Shown piece by piece: positions 55,513-61,445 of a DNA stretch of 61,445 nucleotides. Where the stretch lies: the NCBI GenBank assembly GCA_947450675.1, contig CANFWI010000012.1, positions 1-61,445 of the forward strand. Direction: 5' to 3'. Under the pieces are notes generated by a model, which did no database searches, was not told where the DNA came from, and saw nothing but the letters and a program-made list of their open reading frames with translations. The stretch is from Comamonadaceae bacterium. Its GTDB lineage: Bacteria > Pseudomonadota > Gammaproteobacteria > Burkholderiales > Burkholderiaceae_C. The stretch's first letter is position 1. Each line of letters opens with the position of its first letter. A program made the position numbers and the translations under genes.

Positions 55513-56697
55513 ATGGACAAGATCAAAAATCCATTTTCACCAGGTGCAGGCTCGCCGCCGCCGGAGCTTGCAGGCCGCGATGGCGTTCTGGAGCAGGCAA
55601 GGGTGTTGCTGGGCCGGGTGAAGGCGGGTCGACCCGAGAAAAGTCTGCTACTGACCGGGCTGCGCGGCGTGGGGAAAACAGTACTGCTCAATGAGATGGA
55701 GCGAATGGCCCAGCGTGATGGCTTCAGGACTGTCTTGGTTGAGGCCCACGGGGGTAAGCCACTCGCTGTTTTGCTGGCGCCTCACCTGCGTCGCTTGCTG
55801 TTTGAAATTGATCGCCTCGCGGGCGCTGGAAACAAAGCGCGCAGGGGTATGGCTGTGCTGAAAAGCTTTGTGGGTGCCATCACAGTCAAGGTTGGCGATT
55901 TCGACATTGGCTTGGACATTGAACCTGAAAAAGGCGCTGCCGACAGTGGCGACTTGGAGGTGGACTTACCAGCTCTGTTTGCCGCCGTAGGTGAAGCCGC
56001 ACAGGAGCGTGGAACAGCGGTGGCCATACTGATTGACGAAATCCAGTATTTCAGCTCTTCAGAACTCAGCGCACTCATCATGTCGATGCACAAGGTTCAG
56101 CAGCGCCAACTTCCCCTGGTCCTGATGGGGGCTGGCCTGCCCATCTTGCCTGGGTTGGCCGGTGAATCCAAGTCTTATGCGGAGCGGCTGTTCAGCTTCC
56201 CAGATGTGGGGGCACTGCCTGAAGTAGACGCAACCAGAGCCCTGCAAGAGCCTGTTCAAGCCGCGAACGAGTCTTTTGACGATGACGCCCTGCATGAAAT
56301 TTTTCGGATAACCAAGGGCTATCCTTACTTCTTGCAGGAGTGGGGTTATCAAGCGTGGAATCACGCTGTTAGCTCACCCATCAGCATAGAGACGGTGCGT
56401 GAAAGTAATGCCGTAGTCTCCCAACGGTTGGATGAGAACTTTTTCCGTGTTCGATTCGACCGCCTGACACCGCGTGAGAAAAAATTCTTGCGAGCCATGG
56501 CTGAGTTGGGGGCAGGGCCCCATCGCACAGGCGATATTGCCGACAAGTTGAATGCCAAGATCAGCACGCTAGGGCCGGTGCGTGCAAGCCTGATCAAAAA
56601 AGGCATGGTGTACAGCCCATCACACGGGGATATGGCGTTTACCGTGCCACTGTTTGACGAGTTTATGCGGCGTGCCATGCCGCAGTTCGAGCCTTGA
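55513..56697 (+). CDS. AAA+ ATPase with C-terminal winged helix (archaeal-ATPase/Cdc6-like)
   Basis: A 394-residue P-loop protein. Walker A is LLTGLRGVGKTVLL near residue 50, Walker B AILIDEIQYFSSSELSALIM near 177 and sensor-1 LVLMGAGLP near 205. A lid region contains LFSFPDVGALPEVDATRAL. The C-terminal 90 residues (LTPREKKFLRAMAELGAGPHRTGDIADKL..., VRASLIKKGMVY) form a winged helix. Such ATPases occur sporadically in bacteria, often in mobile DNA. It is flanked by a direct repeat of the hexR 3' end, and its upstream region is unusually AT-rich. No partner gene accompanies it; function unknown. Confidence 0.75.
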   Translation: MDKIKNPFSPGAGSPPPELAGRDGVLEQARVLLGRVKAGRPEKSLLLTGLRGVGKTVLLNEMERMAQRDGFRTVLVEAHGGKPLAVLLAPHLRRLLFEIDRLAGAGNKARRGMAVLKSFVGAITVKVGDFDIGLDIEPEKGAADSGDLEVDLPALFAAVGEAAQERGTAVAILIDEIQYFSSSELSALIMSMHKVQQRQLPLVLMGAGLPILPGLAGESKSYAERLFSFPDVGALPEVDATRALQEPVQAANESFDDDALHEIFRITKGYPYFLQEWGYQAWNHAVSSPISIETVRESNAVVSQRLDENFFRVRFDRLTPREKKFLRAMAELGAGPHRTGDIADKLNAKISTLGPVRASLIKKGMVYSPSHGDMAFTVPLFDEFMRRAMPQFEP

Positions 56698-56702
56698 AAA
56701 TT

Positions 56703-57551
56703 TCAAGCGTAGCGCTTGTTCCGCAGGTTGTTTTTCATGTCTTGCAGCAGTGGCTGCAGTTTGACGCCGCCGACGCGCAGGGCGACGGCGGTGGCCAAGA
56801 TGTCGATGATCATCAGGTGCAGCAAACGCGACACCATCGGGCTGTAGCGGTCATAGCCTTCGGGGTGGTCGGCACTCAAATGAATATGACCGGCCGCCGC
56901 CAAAGGTGAGCCGCTGGCGGTGATGACGATGACGGTGGCGCCGTTTTTGCGGGCAATGTCGGTCGCGTCCATCAGGTCCCGGGTGCGGCCGGAGTTTGAA
57001 ATCACAACCAAACAGTCGCCCGGCGCGAGCAAAGAAGCGCTCATGACCTGCATGTGGCCGTCGCTGTAGGCGATGGTGTGGACGCCGAGCCTGAAGAACT
57101 TGTGCTGCGCGTCTTGCGCGACGATGCCGGAATTGCCAACGCCGATGAACTCGATGCGCTTGCTTGTTTGGCAAGCCAGCAACAGCGCATCGACGGCCTT
57201 GCCGATGGCAAAAGTGCTGGCGTCGTTGCGGTATTTCAAAAAGGCCGAAACGGTGTTGTCGATCACCTTCACCACGACGTCGTTGACCTTGTCGTCGGTG
57301 TCGACGCTGCGGTGAATAAAGGGCACGCCTTCGCTGACGCTGCCGGCGAGTTTGCGTTTGAAATCAGTCAGGCCGTCGTAGCCCATGCTGCGGCAAAAAC
57401 GCACCACGGTCGGTTTGCTCACATGCGCGCGGTCGGCCAGTTCGCTGATGGGCAAGTTGGCAAACGTTCGGGCGTCGCTCAGCACCAGTTTGCCCACACG
57501 TTGCTCGGCAGGTGCCAGCGACGGCAAGCAGGCTTTGATGCGGTCTAGCAT
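56703..57551 (-). CDS. hexR: HexR-type RpiR family regulator
   Basis: About 282 residues. The N-terminal RpiR helix-turn-helix domain (LPSLAPAEQRVGKLVLSDARTFANLPISELADRAHVSKPTVVRFCRSMGYDG) is followed by a SIS domain (IEFIGVGNSGIVAQDAQHKFFRLG, VISNSGRTRDLMDA) that senses a sugar phosphate, in known HexR proteins 2-keto-3-deoxy-6-phosphogluconate. It represses central sugar genes such as zwf. I start at ATG 57551, overlapping the zwf 3' end by 7 bp; the longer frame is zwf read in another frame. A matching operator lies upstream of zwf at 59090. Confidence 0.9.
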   Translation of the reverse strand: MLDRIKACLPSLAPAEQRVGKLVLSDARTFANLPISELADRAHVSKPTVVRFCRSMGYDGLTDFKRKLAGSVSEGVPFIHRSVDTDDKVNDVVVKVIDNTVSAFLKYRNDASTFAIGKAVDALLLACQTSKRIEFIGVGNSGIVAQDAQHKFFRLGVHTIAYSDGHMQVMSASLLAPGDCLVVISNSGRTRDLMDATDIARKNGATVIVITASGSPLAAAGHIHLSADHPEGYDRYSPMVSRLLHLMIIDILATAVALRVGGVKLQPLLQDMKNNLRNKRYA

Positions 57552-59014
57552 TCTTCGCTCCAGCAATAACCGTCGCGCGCGATCATGGCGCTGGCCGCAC
57601 TCGGGCCCCACGTGCCGGCGGCATATGGGCGCGGCTCGTGCGTGTCGTGACGCCAGTGGTCCAGAATCGGCTCGACCCAGCGCCAAGCTTCTTCTTGTTC
57701 GTCACTGCGCACAAACAAGTTCAGCCGGCCTTCAATGACGTCGAGCAGCAAGCGTTCATACGCGCCGACGCGCTGCGAGCCAAAGCGTTTGTCAAAGTCG
57801 AGGTCGAGCTGCACCGGCGCGAGTTGCTGGGTGTTTTTGTCGCGGCTTTGGCTGCGTTTGTCCGGCCCTTGCGCCAGCAGGTGCAACTCCAGCCCGTCTT
57901 TGGGTTGCAGGTTGATCACCAGCCGGTTCACAGCACCGGCCGGGGTGCTGAAAATAGCATGCGGTGTCGGCCGAAAATTGACCACGATGCGGGCGTCACG
58001 CGCCGCCAGCCGCTTGCCGGTGCGTATGTAAAAAGGCACGCCGGCCCAGCGCCAGTTGGCGATTTCAGCCCGCAACGCGACAAAAGTTTCGGTCTGGCTG
58101 TGCGCTGCTACGCCAGCTTCTTGGCGGTAACCCGGAACCGCCACGCCATTGATCGAGCCAGCGCCGTATTGGCCGCGCACCACATGCTGCTGCAAGGTTT
58201 CAACTGTCCACGGTTTGAGGGCGCGCAGCACCTTGAGTTTTTCATCGCGAATCGCGTCGGCGTGCGCATTGATGGGCGGCTCCATGCCGATGGCGCAGAG
58301 CAGTTGCAGGGCGTGGTTTTGCACCATGTCGCGCAGCGCACCGGTGTGGTCGTAAAACGCGCCGCGCTTTTCAACGCCCAGGTCTTCGGCGATGGTGATC
58401 TGGATGTTCGCGATGTTTTCACGCCGCCACAGCGGTTCAAACAAGGCGTTGCCAAAACGCAGCGCAAAGAGGTTTTGCACCGACGGTTTGCCAAGGTAGT
58501 GGTCAATCCGGAAAACCTGCTTTTCGGTCAGCACACGGCGCACGGTTTCGTTGATGGCGCGGTTGGACGCCAAGTCGTGGCCCAGCGGTTTTTCAAGCAC
58601 CACGCGGGTTTTCGGGCCGTTCAGGCCGGCAGCGGCAATTTGCTCGACCACAGAGGTGAACAAACCCGGCGCCGTGGCGACGTACATCACCACCGTGTCG
58701 GCGTTACGGGCTTTCAGCAACTCGGCCAAACGGGCGTAATCGGCGGCTTGGGTGACGTCCATGCGGACAAAATGCAGCAGAGCGGCAAAGCCCGCAAACT
58801 CATCTTCGTGCGGACGTTTGGCCAAATCAACGTCGTCAAAACGGGCCTTGATGAAGGCGCGGTAAGCGTCGTCACTCAAGTCGTCACGCGCCACGCCGAT
58901 GATGCGGCCACCGGCAGGCAAGGAGCCGTGGCGAAAAGCCTGAAACAAAGCCGGCATCAATTTGCGCCAGGCCAAGTCGCCCGTACCGCCAAACAAAACA
59001 AGGTCAAAACTCAT
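57545..59014 (-). CDS. zwf: Glucose-6-phosphate 1-dehydrogenase
   Basis: A 489-residue NADP-dependent enzyme of the oxidative pentose-phosphate and Entner-Doudoroff routes. LVLFGGTGDLAWRKLMPALF is the nucleotide site (the usual GxxGDLA), RIDHYLGKPSVQNL the active-site motif with the catalytic His and substrate Lys, and FYIRTGKRL the structural/NADP motif. The C-terminus is intact. The gene is coupled to hexR by a 7-bp overlap, so the regulator is made with its target. Confidence 0.96.
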   Translation of the reverse strand: MSFDLVLFGGTGDLAWRKLMPALFQAFRHGSLPAGGRIIGVARDDLSDDAYRAFIKARFDDVDLAKRPHEDEFAGFAALLHFVRMDVTQAADYARLAELLKARNADTVVMYVATAPGLFTSVVEQIAAAGLNGPKTRVVLEKPLGHDLASNRAINETVRRVLTEKQVFRIDHYLGKPSVQNLFALRFGNALFEPLWRRENIANIQITIAEDLGVEKRGAFYDHTGALRDMVQNHALQLLCAIGMEPPINAHADAIRDEKLKVLRALKPWTVETLQQHVVRGQYGAGSINGVAVPGYRQEAGVAAHSQTETFVALRAEIANWRWAGVPFYIRTGKRLAARDARIVVNFRPTPHAIFSTPAGAVNRLVINLQPKDGLELHLLAQGPDKRSQSRDKNTQQLAPVQLDLDFDKRFGSQRVGAYERLLLDVIEGRLNLFVRSDEQEEAWRWVEPILDHWRHDTHEPRPYAAGTWGPSAASAMIARDGYCWSEEC

Positions 59015-59089
59015 GGTCTACCCAAAGTGCGAGATTGAAAAATTAGCACCTCAGATGGTAACTTAGTTTCATGATATGTCGGCTTAGGA

Positions 59090-59104
59090 TGTAATCTGAT
59101 TACG
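59090..59104. promoter_or_regulatory. HexR-type operator upstream of zwf
   Basis: TGTAATCTGATTACG at 59090-59104 matches the HexR consensus TGTAAT-n3-ATTACA at 14 of 15 defined-or-free positions (last base differs). It lies 76 bp upstream of the zwf ATG, between zwf and the DUF3047 gene. Confidence 0.7.
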
Positions 59105-59134
59105 CGAAGAACGGCATGGATGGCCGCGCGCAGT

Positions 59135-59932
59135 CTACTTGGCAGCGCCCAGCACCACCGGCCCATACCAAGCCTGCGCCGTTGATTTGGTGTTGTCGGT
59201 GTCGGTCATGATGCCGACGGCCATCAAGCGGCCGGGTTCTTCGCCGAAGGCTTTCAGGTAGTCAGCCCGGATGTCGCGCTCGTAGTCAAGCCAACGGTTA
59301 AGCCGTTTGGGGCCTGACTCCAACACCAGTTTGCGGATACGGTCTGTGCGCGGGCTGAGTATCACGCTGCCCGGCTCGCGGGTGTTGCACCACACATACA
59401 TGAGCGTGGCGTAGGGCATGTCTTCGCCGGTGACGGCGTAGGCCAACTCGGACAGCATGCGGTCGCGGGTGGACAGCTTGGAGCGGTCACCGTCAAACGC
59501 CAACACCAACCGCACGGGCGAATCGTCTTTGCCCGACAAGGCCATGTCGGCGTCGGCAATCAGCGCGGGGACTTTCCAAGAAAAGCGCAGCGCGTTGAGC
59601 TGTGCCGGCTCCATGCTGACAACCTGGCGCAACATGCTGGCCGCCGAGCTGGACTTCACGCTCATGGCCGTGCGACCGTCGAGCTGGAGGTAGGCGAACT
59701 GGTTTGGCGTCTTGCCAGGGAAGGTGCGGTGCTGCCATGCGGCGCCACTAGACACTGCGTCCCACGGCGTGGCGACGCGGACAGCGCTGCCTTGGCTTTC
59801 AGCATCGCCGCTATTGGCCTGCTGGCCAGGCAAACCAGGCAAGCCAGCACAAGCGGACAACAAGCCAGCCAAGACCAGCCCAGCGGCAAACGTCACAAAA
59901 TGGCGCAAATTGAAAAAAAGAGGTGCAGTCAT
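59135..59932 (-). CDS. DUF3047 domain lipoprotein
   Basis: About 265 residues. A hydrophobic start ends in the lipobox LLSAC, so this is a lipoprotein. The mature part has an Ala/Gly/Gln-rich linker and then the DUF3047 features: FPGKTPNQFAYLQLDGRTAMSVKSSSAASMLRQ, LRFSWKVPALIADADMA, VRLVLAFDGD, YVWCNTREPGSVILSPRTDRIRKLVLESG and MTDTDNTKSTAQAWYGPV. Function unknown; the domain resembles carbohydrate-binding jelly rolls. I start at ATG 59932 (MTAPLFF). The gap between it and porin 2 holds only that porin's terminator. Confidence 0.78.
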   Translation of the reverse strand: MTAPLFFNLRHFVTFAAGLVLAGLLSACAGLPGLPGQQANSGDAESQGSAVRVATPWDAVSSGAAWQHRTFPGKTPNQFAYLQLDGRTAMSVKSSSAASMLRQVVSMEPAQLNALRFSWKVPALIADADMALSGKDDSPVRLVLAFDGDRSKLSTRDRMLSELAYAVTGEDMPYATLMYVWCNTREPGSVILSPRTDRIRKLVLESGPKRLNRWLDYERDIRADYLKAFGEEPGRLMAVGIMTDTDNTKSTAQAWYGPVVLGAAK

Positions 59933-60133
59933 AGTTGAAATGTCACACAACAAAGATGGTGCATTAGACCTAACTATTGGGCCGCTAGCAAAAAAGTTTG
60001 AAGATCGACCTCATCCAGCCTTGAGCGGGTCCGCCCATGAAACTTGTAGTACCCGGTTCAGACAAAAGTGCTGACGCTGAATCGGCCTCGGAAAATCTCA
60101 GATATACAACAAGCCGAGCCAAGCCCAGGCGTT

Positions 60134-60165
60134 AAAAAACCCCGCCACTCTTGCGAGAGGCGGGG
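60134..60165 (-). terminator. Intrinsic terminator of porin copy 2
   Basis: On the minus strand CCCCGCC, inner CTC-GCAA-GAG and GGCGGGG are followed by six U (60134-60139). The 54-nt block 60130-60183 is identical, inverted, to 55007-55060 behind porin copy 1. Confidence 0.9.
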
Positions 60166-60209
60166 TTTTTAAGTTTCTAAATCTTCAGCTGGCTTGAGCC
60201 AGCGTTAGA

Positions 60210-61394
60210 TTAGAAGGACTTGCTGACGCCGACAGCGGTACGCTTGAGCTGCGAACCAGCTGCAGCAGTTCCGTTGCTGTTGTAGTTGATGCTGTCGTAA
60301 CGGACGTAAGCACGTGTGGTTTTGCTGAAGTTGTAATCAGCGCCCAAACCAGTCAATGTGCGGTCGTTGTTAGTTGCGACATTCTTGTCATCAACCTTAG
60401 CGTACTGAGCCATCACAGTGATGACTGGCGTCACGTTGTAGGTTGCGCCGACTTGGTAGCTGTTGGTGTCGTAAGCGATGGCAGTAGCAGACGCTGTCGA
60501 ACGACCCATACCTGCGTGCAGTTTCAACACTGGCAACAGTTGGTAAGAAGCACCCAAGATGGACATTGTGCTGGAAGCGTTGTTAGCCAACGCACCGTTT
60601 GCATACGTAGAAGCATTGGCACCAGTCTCAACTTTGGTCTGTGCGTAAACAACAGCCAATGGGCCATTAGCGTAGTTCAGAGCAAACTCAGTCACGCCAG
60701 CGATGTCAGCGGTACCGCCAGTGTCGTTCTTACGAACAGTAGAGAAGGCAGCCGAAAAGCCCATGAAATTTGGGGAGATGTACTTGATGGTGTTGGCCTG
60801 ACGAATCTGGCGCTGACCAACAGTAGCGTTAGAACTAACAGCAGATGCAGCAAAGATATTGTTCGAGCCAGTGGTGCCCGTGCCGTAGCCATTGTGGATA
60901 GAGAAAGAAGAGCTGTAAGCCGAGCCAACACCAGTCGAGAAGGCTGGGGAAGCGACTGAAGTCATAGCAGTCAGCACTTCGCTGTTCGGATTACCCAAAC
61001 GCAGGGTACCGAATTGCTTAGAAGCCAGATCCAAGAACGACTGACCGGCACCGAAAGCAGTTTGCGCAGCCGTTGGAGCCGTACCGTCTTGAGTTTGAGC
61101 ACCAGCCTCAGACCAGTCAGTGTTGACGCTGAAACCAGCCGACAAGCCGCCGCCCAGATCTTCAGTACCGGTGATGCCGACGGTGGTCGTGCCAGCGTTA
61201 GAAGAGACAGCTTTAGCGTCCTTCAGGTTGTTGGTGTTGTTGGTAACCACATAACCGCGGTCGATGTAACCGCCGATGGTCAGAGCGGACGTTTGTGCAG
61301 AAGCTGCAGAGACAACGGCCAGAGCAGCCAGGGCAGACGTTTTTGAGGGTCTGAAAATAGCTCGATGAAGCCTTGAATGAAGGGGGCAGCTCAT
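60210..61394 (-). CDS. General porin, copy 2, with atypical N-terminus
   Basis: A 394-residue porin. The core ALAALAVVSAASAQ of the signal peptide and the AxA cut site are present, the barrel starts TSALTIGGYIDRGYVV, contains VGITGTEDLGGGLSAGFSVNTDW and ends LKRTAVGVSKSF with C-terminal Phe. The usual MKKSLI start is missing: where copy 1 has ATGAAAAAATCC, this gene has a short deletion (near 61336-61346), and only the ATG at 61394 opens the frame, giving a longer Arg/His-rich n-region (HSRLHRAIFRPSKT). It may still be exported, or the 5' end may be damaged. The barrel has diverged greatly from copy 1. Confidence 0.8.
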   Translation of the reverse strand: MSCPLHSRLHRAIFRPSKTSALAALAVVSAASAQTSALTIGGYIDRGYVVTNNTNNLKDAKAVSSNAGTTTVGITGTEDLGGGLSAGFSVNTDWSEAGAQTQDGTAPTAAQTAFGAGQSFLDLASKQFGTLRLGNPNSEVLTAMTSVASPAFSTGVGSAYSSSFSIHNGYGTGTTGSNNIFAASAVSSNATVGQRQIRQANTIKYISPNFMGFSAAFSTVRKNDTGGTADIAGVTEFALNYANGPLAVVYAQTKVETGANASTYANGALANNASSTMSILGASYQLLPVLKLHAGMGRSTASATAIAYDTNSYQVGATYNVTPVITVMAQYAKVDDKNVATNNDRTLTGLGADYNFSKTTRAYVRYDSINYNSNGTAAAGSQLKRTAVGVSKSF

Positions 61395-61445
61395 GCATTA
61401 ATTGATAGAAACGGGTTGCACTTTGATGGCTGTACAAGCCAAATA

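Noticed and set aside
55464-55691. Minus-strand frame of 75 codons over the ATPase start
   Set aside because: Antisense to the ATPase N-terminus and promoter; no ribosome site or resemblance.
57638-59038. Plus-strand frame of 466 codons opposite zwf
   Set aside because: Exactly antisense of zwf, whose motifs are unmistakable; no motif or ribosome site in the opposite frame.
61213-61437. Alternative minus-strand frame at the porin 2 5' end (MYSHQSATRFYQ...)
   Set aside because: It runs into the porin signal region out of frame and then has no homology; the upstream part could be a fragment of another gene but too little is in the window.

Overview
The window looks like chromosomal DNA of a betaproteobacterium in the Burkholderiales, most likely a member of the Comamonadaceae (Rhodoferax/Polaromonas/Variovorax-like). 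This rests on the high GC content, the Bug-type solute receptor, MKKSLIALA-type general porins, the zwf-hexR pair, Coq7-type ubiquinone hydroxylase, DUF4136, DUF6279 and DUF3297 proteins, and a SenB-type glycosyltransferase beside EgtD. The assignment comes from reading protein families, not from a database search. No rRNA, tRNA or CRISPR array was recognised.

Layout. 1-1.6 kb is an island edge: the C-terminal half of a tyrosine recombinase cut by the window start, a BrnT/CopG-type toxin-antitoxin pair and a decayed MazE-like antitoxin. 1.7-9.5 kb is housekeeping (phosphatase, lipoprotein, ttcA, folB, pteridine-reductase-like SDR, MidA-type methyltransferase, ROK protein, cca, NDUFA9-like protein). 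9.6-25.2 kb is the most striking block: a divergent catabolic island for nicotinate or a close N-heteroaromatic. On the minus strand one run of genes holds a 6-hydroxynicotinate reductase homologue, a UPF0280 protein, two DUF1185 paralogues, a branched-chain-type ABC transporter with a fused permease, and a two-subunit NicA/NicB-type molybdenum hydroxylase with three c-haems. On the plus strand are a ferredoxin-NADP reductase, a TetR regulator and an enamidase homologue. The shared 228-bp promoter region carries two 17-bp direct repeats over a good sigma70 promoter. An aerobic-type cytochrome-linked ring hydroxylase is thus joined to the reductive ring-opening chemistry known from the anaerobe Eubacterium barkeri.

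25.2-35.9 kb is again mostly core (slt, 5-formyl-THF cyclo-ligase, glmU, Lrp regulator, glmS, YebC family, slyX), broken by a REP-like inverted repeat and a small gene graveyard at 33.7-34.0 kb. 36.0-42.4 kb is a second catabolic cluster of unassigned substrate: TetR regulator, flavin reductase, luciferase-like flavin monooxygenase, two 3-hydroxyisobutyrate-dehydrogenase-like enzymes, a Bug receptor and an amidohydrolase-2/decarboxylase-like enzyme. The two dehydrogenases are possible, unproven, candidates for the step after the enamidase of the first island. 43.5-46.9 kb holds an EgtD-SenB pair without a neighbouring EgtB/SenA, next to a single-domain response regulator and a histidine-kinase-like protein.

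46.9-53.6 kb is core metabolism (queC, SbmA-like exporter, 5'-nucleotidase, ilvA with an attenuator-like leader, OsmC, coq7). 53.8-61.4 kb is bounded by two inverted porin genes that share almost identical signal-peptide and terminator segments. Between them lie zwf-hexR with a HexR-type operator, a DUF3047 lipoprotein, and an AAA ATPase flanked by a direct repeat of the hexR 3' end, which marks it as an insertion. Where the natural start differs from the longest open frame, the evidence says why.
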